Shown here: in pieces, positions 1 to 9,841 of the stretch
How positions within the stretch are numbered: position 1 is the stretch's first letter
Layout: every line of letters starts with the position of its first letter
Source of the DNA: Nonlabens sp. YIK11
GTDB lineage: Bacteria > Bacteroidota > Bacteroidia > Flavobacteriales > Flavobacteriaceae
NCBI RefSeq assembly: GCF_001413925.1
Contig: NZ_LBMJ01000001.1
Span: 1,962,001 to 2,026,000, forward strand
Length of the DNA: 64,000 nt
Reading direction: 5' to 3'
Position numbers and translations under genes: made by a program
Notes under the pieces: model-generated
The model's input: only the letters and a program-made list of their open reading frames with translations
The model's database searches: none
What the model was told of the DNA's origin: nothing

Positions 1-1025
1 TCATATTCATCATTGAAATCTGGGTCATAATCATAGTATTGTGATTCTGCTTTGGTTTGAACTCTAAGAACATCACCAACAGCTACATCTATAAATGCTG
101 TTTGTGTGGTATTCAAGCTTCTATTATTTAGAACTACATTACCATTTCTTAGTATTTCGGTTGAACATCCACCATAGTATTCAAGTAAATCTGGTGTCAA
201 TTCTACCTTAATTCTACCGGTGTAGTTTGAAATGATATTGCCATTAGATATTCTAAAGCTCGTTGTACTGCCGTTGGTTAAACTTAAAGGCATTGGGAAA
301 TAATGAGTAACCCTGTTTTGACCTTGATAGAAACCACCTTCATCTGATGAAGTATAGCTAGAGATTAATGAATCATTTGATGGTGGTATATTGACCACAT
401 CCAATCCCTTATTGGGTGTGATAATTTTTCTTTTAAAATCTTCTGATTCAAATAAGTCACCTTCATAGGTATATCCATTTTGGGTGAAAATCATATCCCA
501 AAGTGTGGATAGAAATAGTGCTGGTAGTTGATATTCAATTTGCCATAGGTCACCACTGAATTTACCACCATAATCTGCAAATGGGTAGGTGTAACCATTA
601 GTGTTCGAATGACTATCTAACCAAAGGGTTTCGGTTAAAAAATGATTGTATTCACCAAAATCTAAATCACTAAGCTTTTTACCTTTAATTTTCTCTGAGA
701 GATTGATTATACCATCAAAGATTGCAGCATCAAATGAATCTTTGTTAGTTTCCCTCACTTGCATATATCCGGATGATATGATGGGTATGGTATCAGAATT
801 ATAGGAACAAGGTAACTTCCTATAAGGCACATTTGAGGTATTACCATTAATACCTAAGTTTTCAAATATTGTAATATTCCTACTGGTTTTAGGAAATGAT
901 ATAGTGTTACTATAAGTACTGTTTCTAGTACTTATATCACTGATATTGTTTATCTGATAGGTTAGGTTTATTTCTTCACCTTCATATAAGTCTAATTGCT
1001 TTCCATTTACTGTTACTGTATTCAT
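1..1025 (-). CDS. Phage structural protein, tail/baseplate-like (3' end outside window)
   Basis: The open frame starts with ATG at 1023-1025 and runs out of the window without a stop, giving about 341 N-terminal residues. The protein begins MNTVTVNGKQLDLYEGEEIN and continues with a segment reading STRNSTYSNTISFPKTSRN. I recall this type of N-terminus from large minor structural proteins of Bacteroidota phages, but I could not verify it. It directly follows the 365-residue gene in the same direction: the stop of that gene at 1026 abuts this start. It is probably a tail or baseplate component. No enzymatic motif was seen. Confidence 0.6.
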   Translation of the reverse strand, partial: MNTVTVNGKQLDLYEGEEINLTYQINNISDISTRNSTYSNTISFPKTSRNITIFENLGINGNTSNVPYRKLPCSYNSDTIPIISSGYMQVRETNKDSFDAAIFDGIINLSEKIKGKKLSDLDFGEYNHFLTETLWLDSHSNTNGYTYPFADYGGKFSGDLWQIEYQLPALFLSTLWDMIFTQNGYTYEGDLFESEDFKRKIITPNKGLDVVNIPPSNDSLISSYTSSDEGGFYQGQNRVTHYFPMPLSLTNGSTTSFRISNGNIISNYTGRIKVELTPDLLEYYGGCSTEILRNGNVVLNNRSLNTTQTAFIDVAVGDVLRVQTKAESQYYDYDPDFNDEY

Positions 1026-2123
1026 TTATAGGGTTGGTAATATGCTTTCTGGTAACTCAATGGTTACGCTTATTTTATTTTTCATTGGTTTGTTGTTGGT
1101 TTCCAATTTTGATTTGGTTGTAACATCTATCCATTGTCCACTTTGAAATGGTTCCGTAGCTGAATACATCTGTACTAGAGGTGAAGTGTAAAGAGATTCT
1201 ATAACTCTTTGTTCCTTTGAATCCACCCTGGTCTTTAGGTTTAGCTGCTTAGAACCTTGTTTACCAATTAACCTAGTTGGTGCTATAATTCCTTCACCTA
1301 CATTATTGAAAGTGTTTCTACCAATGGTGGATAGGGTAGAAGTATCTATAGATGATTTATAGAATTCATCAAATAACCAATAGTTGAACCCACCTTGATT
1401 ATTGAACCACTTCAAGTAAACACCACATTTTGGTTCAATCTTTAAAAGGTTCAAATTGGTTTTTGACTGTCCATCTTCCAATATTTCCAGTTTGTTTAAG
1501 GTATCTGGTAGACCTAAATAATTATTATTCGTCCAATTACTGATGCTATCATCAATGTAGAATCTAAAAGAAGAATCTTTGATGGAAAATATTGGTGCTG
1601 AAACAGTTGATGTATTGATATTTCTTACTTGTAGTGTAGCATCATCTTCTACCTTTAGAATATCAACTGTAAATGGGTAACCCTCAAAATAAGTTAGGTT
1701 GTAATCAATTCCGTTAACAGATGCAGATAGAACTTGTAGGTTGTTATCGTAGATATCTTCACCTACTTGTTTTACACTTCTGGAAAAATCATACGATAAC
1801 TCAATGGTATCAACTGAGACATTATTGAATACCGTAATATTTACTCTAAGTGATTTTAAAACACCATCTATATTTCTTCCATTAGTATCATCATTATCTG
1901 TATTTAAGTCCTCAAACCCCTCATATTTACCTTTCACAAGCGGTTTTAGGTTGAGTAGGTAATTACCTTGTAGGTCTGGATAGATTGTAAATAATTGTGT
2001 ACCATCGATAATTATTTCAGCTTTAAAATCATTTGCTATGGTACTATTGAAGCTGATGTAAGAATCATTGTAAGCTGGATTGATTAAATCTGTAGATGGT
2101 TGTTTTATTATTTGAATTGCCAT
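1026..2123 (-). CDS. Phage virion protein, probable tail component, unknown
   Basis: 365 residues, starting MAIQIIKQPSTDLINPAYND. There is no signal peptide and no membrane segment. The composition is rich in Asn, Ser, Thr and beta-branched residues, as in beta-sandwich virion proteins. It lies in the leftward structural operon between a small tail-type gene (2,128) and the large partial protein at the window edge. Spacing is 4 bases upstream and zero downstream, so it is co-transcribed. No family was recognised with confidence. The role as a tail or baseplate accessory protein rests on position and composition only. Confidence 0.55.
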   Translation of the reverse strand: MAIQIIKQPSTDLINPAYNDSYISFNSTIANDFKAEIIIDGTQLFTIYPDLQGNYLLNLKPLVKGKYEGFEDLNTDNDDTNGRNIDGVLKSLRVNITVFNNVSVDTIELSYDFSRSVKQVGEDIYDNNLQVLSASVNGIDYNLTYFEGYPFTVDILKVEDDATLQVRNINTSTVSAPIFSIKDSSFRFYIDDSISNWTNNNYLGLPDTLNKLEILEDGQSKTNLNLLKIEPKCGVYLKWFNNQGGFNYWLFDEFYKSSIDTSTLSTIGRNTFNNVGEGIIAPTRLIGKQGSKQLNLKTRVDSKEQRVIESLYTSPLVQMYSATEPFQSGQWIDVTTKSKLETNNKPMKNKISVTIELPESILPTL

Positions 2124-2127
2124 TTGT

Positions 2128-2604
2128 TTAAATATCTTGTACTAATAGGTTCAGTGATGCAGTTAATTCATTTGTGAATTGGGTTACATTAAAAACTGAA
2201 ACCTTCTTTATTATATCATCTATTCTTTGTGGTGTTATCACTTCTTCATAGATTTTTAGGTGGTATTGTTTGCTGGTACCTTCCTTATGTATTTTGGTAG
2301 CTATAGCCCAAGCAAGGCTGGTAACACTCATCGTTGCTTCTATTGGTGTTATTCCTTTACTAACAATCCAATCTCTAATGGATTCAACTAGATAAGGTTC
2401 ACCATCTGTATGACCATTTTTGGTAGCACCACGACCAGCTAGGTATGGATAACCCATAATCACCGCTTTATTTGGTGTGTAGGTAGCTTGTAAACCTTGT
2501 TCAAATTGTCCAGATGCTCTTTTACCAGATGCATTATAAACCGCTTTAATTTCATCCAGTAGGACTTCAATTTCTTGTTTGATTATTTCATCACTATTAA
2601 TCAT
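2128..2604 (-). CDS. Phage structural protein, tail-completion-like, unknown family
   Basis: 158 residues, mostly alpha-helical at both ends. The central segment reads KAVIMGYPYLAGRGATKNGH, a glycine-rich stretch also seen in HK97-gp10-like and neck proteins of Bacteroidota phages as I remember them. The start overlaps the end of the 135-residue gene upstream by 8 bases, which indicates translational coupling. Its position after terminase and before the tail proteins fits a head-tail connector or tail-completion role. That role is inference; the family was not established. Confidence 0.55.
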   Translation of the reverse strand: MINSDEIIKQEIEVLLDEIKAVYNASGKRASGQFEQGLQATYTPNKAVIMGYPYLAGRGATKNGHTDGEPYLVESIRDWIVSKGITPIEATMSVTSLAWAIATKIHKEGTSKQYHLKIYEEVITPQRIDDIIKKVSVFNVTQFTNELTASLNLLVQDI

Positions 2605-3004
2605 TGATTTGGTAAGTGATTAGTAATCCATCAAATGAGTAATCAAATACATTAATTACTTCTATTTCATCCCATACACTAATAGAATAATCACCGGTAC
2701 ATCTTATTGAATTCTCTATTGTTTCAACTGCTGATGTAGCGATTGGTTTGATGTTATTTTGGTACTTGGTGTCATAGTCTTCATCGTCAATATCTGATGA
2801 TAGAAGTAGCATAAATGAACCACTGTATTTTGTTTCTTCCAATTCACCCATATCACCATATACTTTTTGTTTTCTTATTGGGTCAACAAATAGATGTGGT
2901 ACACCTATTTGTTCTACTTCATCAAATAGATTTGCATAATCTTTTCTAGCATACTGGAACACCCAATTGTTATCATTACATATCTGTTTTAATAGTTCGT
3001 ACAT
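2597..3004 (-). CDS. Phage structural protein, tail-terminator-like, unknown family
   Basis: 135 residues. A helical N-terminus (MYELLKQICNDNNWVFQYAR) is followed by mixed alpha/beta sequence ending FDGLLITYQIND. Size and the final beta strand are similar to tail-terminator or neck proteins, and it sits in the same place as those genes usually do, just before a gp10-like gene. It overlaps the next gene by 8 bases. No sequence family was recognised, so the assignment is positional. Confidence 0.5.
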   Translation of the reverse strand: MYELLKQICNDNNWVFQYARKDYANLFDEVEQIGVPHLFVDPIRKQKVYGDMGELEETKYSGSFMLLLSSDIDDEDYDTKYQNNIKPIATSAVETIENSIRCTGDYSISVWDEIEVINVFDYSFDGLLITYQIND

Positions 3005-3009
3005 TCATT

Positions 3010-3546
3010 TCAATTAATCTTTACATTATTCATTTCTATCTGGATATCGTTTTTAGTCTTATCCATTAGAAGTTTTGTAAATACATCTGAAAATTGAAGG
3101 TTCTTTACCTTTTCCCATTTCAGTATATCACCGTTTGCTAGGTTATCCAGAATGTTAAGTATTCCAAACTTTGCCATTCTTTTAGAACCATCTACCGCTT
3201 CCCATTTAGGGTTGATGTGGTCACTTTCCAATTGCTGTTCTGCTTTACTGATTGTTTCCAATTGTTGCTTTACTGAATTGATTTTACCAAAGAATTTTGT
3301 GATAGTCATATTCAGCACTTCCTTCTTTTTAATCCCTTCTGTTAACTTTAGTATCTGGATTATTGAATCATCATCGGTAGAATTAATGTTCTGTTTTATG
3401 AATTCAACGTGTTTTAGCTTCATAAACCATAATTCCTTCTTAGTTGGAACAGGTAATGAATGAGATAGGATAGATACATAATCATCAATCAGTGTTCTAT
3501 CTTGTTTCAGGAAGTCGACCAGTTTATAGTTCTTTATTTCTTCCAT
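3010..3546 (-). CDS. Conserved-looking phage protein of unknown function
   Basis: 178 residues, predominantly helical and lysine-rich (MEEIKNYKLVDFLKQDRTLI). A middle coiled-coil-prone region reads NSVKQQLETISKAEQQLESD. Its start overlaps the stop of the terminase large subunit by one base (position 3,546), so it is translationally coupled to it. There is no membrane segment and no recognisable motif. Proteins in this position can be packaging accessories or head-tail joining proteins. No function is claimed. Confidence 0.55.
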   Translation of the reverse strand: MEEIKNYKLVDFLKQDRTLIDDYVSILSHSLPVPTKKELWFMKLKHVEFIKQNINSTDDDSIIQILKLTEGIKKKEVLNMTITKFFGKINSVKQQLETISKAEQQLESDHINPKWEAVDGSKRMAKFGILNILDNLANGDILKWEKVKNLQFSDVFTKLLMDKTKNDIQIEMNNVKIN

Positions 3547-4721
3547 CAGCTAACCCATCTTAAAGTGTTGTAATTATTGGAAGTGCTGGATAGTCTATCC
3601 ATTGCAAAATATCTGATAGCATCCAATCCGTGATTATGCTTATCAATAGGGGTATTTAACTTTTCGCCATCGTTATCCTTTTCCCAAGTATAACTGTTGA
3701 ACTCATTGATTAAATTTTCACTTCTCTTAGTGACAAATAGGTTATACCCTTGAAGAATTGATATACCATCTAGGATTGAACCAGAACCTTTTTTAACTGC
3801 TTTAGCTGGAATTCCATTACCTCTTAGTTCATTGATTATTTCAGGTCTAGCAGAATCACAAACAATTATGTGATGTGCTAATTCGACATCTTTTTTAATG
3901 TGTTGAACTATCTGATTATTGAGTAAACCAGCTTTGTAAAGCGATTCATCAATAATTAAATCTCTTTCACCTCTTAGAAATATTTTGGCTAATGCATTAG
4001 GGTCATTCCATCCAAAATCTAAACCAGCACCAAGATATTTAGCATCTGATGGTACACCTTCAATTTTTTCATACTCATAGATACATCCATCCACTTGACC
4101 TTCTTCACCATAGACATAAACAGCAACAAAATTTTTCCAGTAACTGCTTCCAGCTTCTGCTTTTTTAATTGCTGCATTATAATCTTCAATTACTGCTGAT
4201 GATAGGAATTCATTGTCTAGATAGGAAAGCTTAACAAAGTTTGATTTGTCTTCTTTTATGTAATCTTTAATCCAACTTAAGTGTGAAGGGTTATAGTCTA
4301 AAAAAATAAATTCTTTTGTTCTTATTGATAGCTGGGTAAATGCTTCACGATTGATATTATTTGCTTCATTGACAAATAAAATATCCCTTCTTGCACCTCT
4401 TAACTTACTACCATCTTCAACACCAAACCATTCAATGGTGCAGCCGTTTAGCTTGTAATAATTGTTGGTTTTGTTGTGGTTTTTCTCATCGTATAACCCA
4501 TTATCTTGAAGAATATCTATCAAATCTTTTGCCGCACCCCTTCTTAGGTGTGGAAATGATTCAGATACTATGGATATGGTTAATGGTCTTTTTGCCTTAG
4601 CACAAAGAATTATTATGCACTGTAGGATGCTATAGGTTTTAGATGAACCACCAGCACCTTGTATTACTCTTATTCTGTCTTGTATTGCTGCAATTTTATT
4701 AAATGCTCTTGTTACCTTCAA
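3546..4721 (-). CDS. Terminase large subunit (DNA packaging ATPase/nuclease)
   Basis: 391 residues, the usual length for PBSX/Terminase_3-type large subunits. The N-terminal ATPase has a Walker A, GAGGSSKT, at residues 22-29, and a Walker-B-like DILFVNEANN around residue 113. A motif reading FIFLDYNPS follows. The C-terminal RNase-H-like nuclease begins near residue 230 with GAGLDFGWNDPNALAKI, and further acidic residues come at IIVCDSARPE and at DKHNHGLDAIRY. The protein pumps DNA into the prohead and cuts the concatemer. The small subunit gene lies 3 bases upstream. This is the clearest phage hallmark gene in the window. Confidence 0.93.
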   Translation of the reverse strand: MKVTRAFNKIAAIQDRIRVIQGAGGSSKTYSILQCIIILCAKAKRPLTISIVSESFPHLRRGAAKDLIDILQDNGLYDEKNHNKTNNYYKLNGCTIEWFGVEDGSKLRGARRDILFVNEANNINREAFTQLSIRTKEFIFLDYNPSHLSWIKDYIKEDKSNFVKLSYLDNEFLSSAVIEDYNAAIKKAEAGSSYWKNFVAVYVYGEEGQVDGCIYEYEKIEGVPSDAKYLGAGLDFGWNDPNALAKIFLRGERDLIIDESLYKAGLLNNQIVQHIKKDVELAHHIIVCDSARPEIINELRGNGIPAKAVKKGSGSILDGISILQGYNLFVTKRSENLINEFNSYTWEKDNDGEKLNTPIDKHNHGLDAIRYFAMDRLSSTSNNYNTLRWVS

Positions 4722-4724
4722 TTC

Positions 4725-5276
4725 TTACATATCGTTATCCTTTTTAGTTATTAGCCTTTTGGGTTGCTCGTCAACCACTTCATAATCCACATCTATCATA
4801 TCTATGACATTTGAATCACCACCTTCAATTTTTAGTGTGATGTTCCCAGTACCTATTTGGATGTTACCACCACCTTTGTTTACTTGTAAATCCTTGAATT
4901 TTCTTTCCAGTAACCAACTAGCACCCCACTGATTTTTATTTTTTTCATCTAACATATTACCGGTAAGATTCATCTTTTGGTGGACTCTGGCATACGCTAG
5001 TGTTTGCCTAAAATCCTCTACCATATCATCATCTAATTGTTCTATGTTTTCAGGACTTTTACTATTAAGATTGGGTGTCTTCCAGAATTCAAAACAACTA
5101 AGTGAAACCCTTAGATTCTTTGGTAATCTTTGATTAACTGCTACCAATAATTCTTTATCTGTTAGAATAACCGTTCTAGGGTCTTCTAACAATCCTTTCA
5201 TTTCCACTAAAAATGTTGGAAGTTTTGATGGTTGACCTATGTTTTTCTTTTCCATTATGATAGGATATTTGGGCAA
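4725..5276 (-). CDS. Terminase small subunit (probable)
   Basis: 183 residues, directly upstream of the terminase large subunit. The N-terminal half is helical, with a helix-turn-helix-like stretch around LTDKELLVAVNQRLPKNLRV. The middle contains LERKFKDLQVNKGG and the C-terminus is acidic (VIDMIDVDYEVVDEQ). Size, position and architecture fit a terminase small subunit that recognises the packaging site. The 3' end of the lysozyme gene overlaps its start by 22 bases, which is tight phage-style packing. The family match was judged by eye only. Confidence 0.75.
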   Translation of the reverse strand: MPKYPIIMEKKNIGQPSKLPTFLVEMKGLLEDPRTVILTDKELLVAVNQRLPKNLRVSLSCFEFWKTPNLNSKSPENIEQLDDDMVEDFRQTLAYARVHQKMNLTGNMLDEKNKNQWGASWLLERKFKDLQVNKGGGNIQIGTGNITLKIEGGDSNVIDMIDVDYEVVDEQPKRLITKKDNDM

Positions 5277-5734
5277 TCTGTTATTGGTGTGAAATAGTAA
5301 TATGCTTCACTATTTCTTCTTCTGGTAAGTCCTTTCAATACTCTACCAGATGCTTTATTCCATCTTTTGAATTGGTATTCTATAGATGGGTCATTTGGAT
5401 TATTATTTATCTTCTTTAGTAATGTGCTTCTTCTAAAATTAGCTGAACCAACGTTATAAGTAAATGATACTAGGGCGTTAAACTGGTTCTGGTTTATATC
5501 ACTTGTAACATATCTGTTTACCACACCTTCAAACTGCTTTACAATCAGTTTTAGAAGGGTTTCACCTTGTTCTAATGTGATAGGGTTATCAGTCATTTTA
5601 ACTGGTGTACCATCAGCGTAAAAGGTGTTCCCATATCCTATGGTTGGTCTATCACCTTTAACTGGTATATATGGGTGATTTCTAAAACTTTCCCATTTTT
5701 TTATGTGTTCTAATCCTTCATTATTTAATCTCAT
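5255..5734 (-). CDS. Phage lysozyme, glycoside hydrolase family 24
   Basis: 159 residues. The catalytic glutamate lies in KKWESF (E15). PTIGYG follows at residues 30-35, whose threonine matches the T4-lysozyme catalytic threonine, with an aspartate at D28. The family signatures FNALVSFTYNVG and the C-terminal RWNKASGRVLKGLTRRR are also present. The enzyme cuts the glycan backbone of peptidoglycan during lysis. No signal peptide is visible, so it would need a holin or equivalent. It sits between the tail fibre and the terminase genes; its end overlaps the terminase small subunit. Confidence 0.93.
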   Translation of the reverse strand: MRLNNEGLEHIKKWESFRNHPYIPVKGDRPTIGYGNTFYADGTPVKMTDNPITLEQGETLLKLIVKQFEGVVNRYVTSDINQNQFNALVSFTYNVGSANFRRSTLLKKINNNPNDPSIEYQFKRWNKASGRVLKGLTRRRNSEAYYYFTPITDCPNILS

Positions 5735-5763
5735 TTTCGTTCATAAATCTTTTTCTTTTACTC

Positions 5764-8700
5764 TTATTCAAATCCAACACCACCTGTGTTCGTACTACAA
5801 AAATTATCTATTCCTAAAGTTGAACCGTCCCAATATCTATTTATGTTTCCATCTGTATAATATCCTACTGGTGCTGCAGTATTAGCATTTGCATCAGAAT
5901 AAATAAAGGTTGCTGAACTGAAACTATTTTGGTCTAAGTAGTAGGTACTACTTGATACAAAGTCACAAGCGTTTTGTTGATTGACATTTCTAGCTAATAT
6001 TCTGGAATAGGTTGTAGGTGTTCCACCAGTTCCCGTTGTAGGTATTGGTTCTAAATCACCGGATAACTTGAAGTAATTTCTAAAATACCAAGATGTACCA
6101 TCTGGTAAAATTTCTGTTTTTTCAAATCCTTTTTCTACAACTATCCTAGCATTTACACCATCTGACTTATTAGTGAGTTTGCTATTATGTTTTAATGAAA
6201 CACCGCTCTCACTTTCAAACGTTACTTGATTATCACCAATAATTTCAAATTCAACCCTATCTTCTGTAGACTGTAAACAAGCATTAGTTATAATTACTTT
6301 ATTTACATTAGGTGTACCAGCATCACCAATTATTACTGTTTTAAATCTATCAGAAGCATCAGTAGTATAGGTCAAAGAAGTGGTATGGTTATTAAACCAT
6401 CTAAGCCTTCTAGCCATTGTTACTTCAATATTATTGATACGCCCAATTTGAGCATTCAAGTCGCTATCGGTTACTTGATTATTTTCTAGTGTAGTTATTC
6501 TATTAGTATTAGAATTGATACTAGTTTGTTGTGTACTATTTTGATTGAATATTGCATCTATATCTTGTGTTGCGTCTAATAAATCATCTTCAACATAATC
6601 AACCCTAGCATCAACAAACTCTGTGTATTCATTGGTTAATCTTAAGGCATTTTCAGATACAACTTTAGTTGTTGAGGTTCCAAATCTGTTTTGGCTAACA
6701 TCAGCTTTCGGTATAGCATTATCAGCTTTAACACCTTGTGCTGCTGTCGCCACCCCTGTTAATTGAGAACCGTTACCTATAAAGTTGGTGGCTTTTACAT
6801 TACCTATAACATCTAATCTTTCATTAGGTGTTTCATTATTTATTCCTACAAAACCATCACTTTCATTAATAAATAAGTCGTATCTGGATGTATTAGAGTT
6901 TGTGCTGAATTGGACACCATCAATTCTAAAAACCATTCTAGCATAACCATCTCTTTGAAAAATGGTGTTTTTATTACCTACACCTGTTAAGTAGTTACCA
7001 GTAGAATCTCCTTGTATCGCTATATGTTGACTAGCAGACCTACCTATTTTAGTAGGTAGGTTTTCTGCAAATACATCTAGTTCGGTAGATATTAATTTAT
7101 TTCCAGTAACGTTTCCACCAACACTTAAATTTCCTTCTATCGATTGAGTAGTTTGTCCTGTTTTTTGAACAGAGTTGTCAGCTTTCGTTCCTTGCGCTGT
7201 TGTTGCAACTTCATCAGAAGTACTTACTTTTTTCCAAGTAAGCCAAGAACCTTGAAATAATGTTCTATACCAAATATCTCTTCCTACACTACTATGACCA
7301 TAAGGGTAAGCTACTTGTACACAGTTAAGGTTAGCATAGGTTGAAACTTGTAAGTAATATAATGTTGAAGCCGGATTAGGTCTATTTGCACCACCATTGA
7401 CAAAATACCAACCAGCTCTAGTAGCTGTATTTAAATCAACATTATCCAGTAGATTAGCTTTGTTTGCTGCAAAATCTGGTGTTATAGCTCCACTAAGTGA
7501 GTTAGTATTCTTATCACCATATTGGATTGAATTATCAGCTTTGACACCTTGCGCTGCTGTTGCAAAATCAGAAGTAGGAAAGTTTCCTGTATGATATATA
7601 TCTCTATCTATATTTTGGTATCTTACTCTTAAAGAATTAAGAGTATTACCATTTCTACCAGTAAATAAAATATTACCTACATCATCTGTATTATCTAAAC
7701 CAGCTTGAATAAAAGAAGTATTGCCAGCTACAATATTTCTAAAATCACCACCAGTTGCTGCGTGAGTTAATTTATAATACGGTTGATTACCTTGTTGTAT
7801 AATATTACCATCTATGCTTTGAATAGATTTTCCAGTTCTTTGTACTGCGGTTTTAGCTAAGTCCCAATCATCTGATGTACTACCATTAGCTGTTATTTTT
7901 CCAGTATTAGTATCTACTCTAAATGGCATAACACTTGGAGAAGCAACAGAATTACCTACTCCAAAAACCCCATCTAAAACATTAAAACCTAAATATCTAG
8001 TTCCATTATCAGCCTTAAAACTTTGTAATACATTAGTAACTCCGACTCTAGTTAATGTTAATGGTATAGACCCATTAGTATTAATATTTATAGACCCATT
8101 TATGGTTTGAGAAGTATTAACTTCTAGTAATCGTTGTACGGAATTATCAGCCAAAGCACCTTGGGCTGCCGTTGCATAATTTGTGGTATTTAAACCAATA
8201 ATATCTCTTACCTGTGATGCAGATAAATCTTGTGCTGTACCATTAGTATTAAGTCTTCCTTTAATATGGTTTCCCAACATTGTCGTTAACCTATCATTAG
8301 TAATTGTACCTATTGCAATTTTTGTATTTGTTACCTTCCCATTACCTATCGTAAGGGCTGTAGCACCGGTTACATCACCTGTATGGTTGGCATTACTTAT
8401 TTTAGCAGTATTTGCTGCCACTGCAGAATTGGAAGCAACAGCGGTGCTAAAATCACTTATAGTGTTTGCTGTTTGTGTTCCACTATGATTGCTTCTTTTT
8501 CGGTTTTCAGTATCTCTTGAATTAAGCTGTGAACCATCTTCAAACTGTGATATTTGATTAGGTTGCACAGCAGAATCTGCTCTCGTTCCTTGCGCTGCTG
8601 TAGCATATATTGATGAATTCGTGAATGCTGCACTACCAAGGTCTTCAGGTTGTATTGCTGAATCAGCTAAGGCACCTTGTGTTGCCGTGGCATAATCAGA

Positions 8701-9807
8701 TGAACTTGTTGATGCTGCATCACCTAAATCTTCAGGTTGTACTGCTGAATCAGCTTTTACACCTTGTGCAGCTGTAGCATAGTTTGTAGAATCAGTGAAA
8801 GCTGCACTACCTAGGTTTTCTGGTTGTACTGCTGAATCAGCTTTAGCACCTTGTGTTGCTGTTGCAAATTCAGAAGGTAGTTTACCACCAAGTTTATCTG
8901 AATCAACTGCTTTTCCATCTATATCAAGTTTAACTGCTAAAGCATCTACCAAACCAGCAATGTTTTCAATACCTAAAGCATCTAAATCTTCTTTGTTTTG
9001 TTTTATAAAATCAACTAGTTCTTGTATTTCATCTAAGGTTGAATCATCTGATGTTAGAAGAGCATTTATAGTAATTATTTTATCATTTAATTCCTTCCCT
9101 TTTGCTGCTGACAAAACCTTATTAGATAGGGTGGAAGTAAGGCTATCAATGACATCTGATACTTGTAATGCTGTATCTGCTTTAGCACCTTGTGATGCTG
9201 TTGCATAATCTGTTGAATCGGTAAGTGCAGCAGTACCTAAATCATCCGGTTGTATAGATGAATCAGCTAAGGCACCTTGTGCTGCTGTTGCATATTCTGT
9301 TGAATCAGTAATTGCAGCAGTACCCAAATCTTGTGGTTGAACAGCAGAATCTGCTTTAGTCCCTTGTGAAGCTGATGCATAGTCACTTGGTAAGAAACCA
9401 CCCAATCTTCCAGAATCAACTGCTATTCCATCAATTTCTAATTTCTTTTCATCTAATAGCCTTCCTTGTAATGCTGAAAGTGGTTTAGTGGTTGAAGATG
9501 AAGAAAGATTATTAATTACTTCAACTCTTGCTGGTTCACCAGTAGAACCAGAAACATCAATATTGTCAATACCATTGTATAATGTTGGTATCAAACTATC
9601 AATCAAACTATCAGCACTAGAAAAGGTGTTACCGTTTAGAATTAATTCATCATATCTAGTGCTTTCTAATAATTGTTGTTTTGTATCGTATATGTTATAA
9701 ATACCAATGTTATTTCTACCAAGTTTTATTGCTTGGTAGATTTTAGGGTACTTGGTCAAATTAAGTGTGAAGTAGTTACTATCTACATTTTCTATTCTTA
9801 TACTCAT
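5764..9807 (-). CDS. Long phage tail fibre / receptor-binding protein with repeats
   Basis: 1,347 residues, the largest gene of the prophage. The N-terminal ~450 residues carry repeated units of about 25-29 residues of the form DYATAAQGxxADSAxQPEDLG. Further copies of ATAAQGVKADN are spread through the middle. A segment around AGWYFVNGGANRPNP to GSWLTWKKVST resembles the pyocin-knob fibre domain. The C-terminus contains helical, coiled-coil-like sequence and a short cysteine-containing end (DNFCSTNTGGVGFE). These features fit a trimeric fibre that binds the host surface. The start ATG at 9,807 follows the membrane protein gene by 34 bases. Confidence 0.85.
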   Translation of the reverse strand: MSIRIENVDSNYFTLNLTKYPKIYQAIKLGRNNIGIYNIYDTKQQLLESTRYDELILNGNTFSSADSLIDSLIPTLYNGIDNIDVSGSTGEPARVEVINNLSSSSTTKPLSALQGRLLDEKKLEIDGIAVDSGRLGGFLPSDYASASQGTKADSAVQPQDLGTAAITDSTEYATAAQGALADSSIQPDDLGTAALTDSTDYATASQGAKADTALQVSDVIDSLTSTLSNKVLSAAKGKELNDKIITINALLTSDDSTLDEIQELVDFIKQNKEDLDALGIENIAGLVDALAVKLDIDGKAVDSDKLGGKLPSEFATATQGAKADSAVQPENLGSAAFTDSTNYATAAQGVKADSAVQPEDLGDAASTSSSDYATATQGALADSAIQPEDLGSAAFTNSSIYATAAQGTRADSAVQPNQISQFEDGSQLNSRDTENRKRSNHSGTQTANTISDFSTAVASNSAVAANTAKISNANHTGDVTGATALTIGNGKVTNTKIAIGTITNDRLTTMLGNHIKGRLNTNGTAQDLSASQVRDIIGLNTTNYATAAQGALADNSVQRLLEVNTSQTINGSININTNGSIPLTLTRVGVTNVLQSFKADNGTRYLGFNVLDGVFGVGNSVASPSVMPFRVDTNTGKITANGSTSDDWDLAKTAVQRTGKSIQSIDGNIIQQGNQPYYKLTHAATGGDFRNIVAGNTSFIQAGLDNTDDVGNILFTGRNGNTLNSLRVRYQNIDRDIYHTGNFPTSDFATAAQGVKADNSIQYGDKNTNSLSGAITPDFAANKANLLDNVDLNTATRAGWYFVNGGANRPNPASTLYYLQVSTYANLNCVQVAYPYGHSSVGRDIWYRTLFQGSWLTWKKVSTSDEVATTAQGTKADNSVQKTGQTTQSIEGNLSVGGNVTGNKLISTELDVFAENLPTKIGRSASQHIAIQGDSTGNYLTGVGNKNTIFQRDGYARMVFRIDGVQFSTNSNTSRYDLFINESDGFVGINNETPNERLDVIGNVKATNFIGNGSQLTGVATAAQGVKADNAIPKADVSQNRFGTSTTKVVSENALRLTNEYTEFVDARVDYVEDDLLDATQDIDAIFNQNSTQQTSINSNTNRITTLENNQVTDSDLNAQIGRINNIEVTMARRLRWFNNHTTSLTYTTDASDRFKTVIIGDAGTPNVNKVIITNACLQSTEDRVEFEIIGDNQVTFESESGVSLKHNSKLTNKSDGVNARIVVEKGFEKTEILPDGTSWYFRNYFKLSGDLEPIPTTGTGGTPTTYSRILARNVNQQNACDFVSSSTYYLDQNSFSSATFIYSDANANTAAPVGYYTDGNINRYWDGSTLGIDNFCSTNTGGVGFE

Positions 9808-9841
9808 CTATTTTAATTGTTTCTCTTTTGGGTAACTACCC

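Noticed and set aside
3152..3463. Rightward open frame of 103 codons
   Set aside because: It lies fully antisense to the 178-residue phage gene; the hydrophobic composition comes from the reverse of lysine-rich sequence, and no leader or homologous motif was seen.
8183..9208. Two rightward open frames (101 and 137 codons)
   Set aside because: Antisense to the tail fibre repeats. They are by-products of the repeated unit composition.
6700..9400. Possible tandem DNA repeat or CRISPR-like array
   Set aside because: The periodicity is in phase with the fibre reading frame and encodes a protein repeat.
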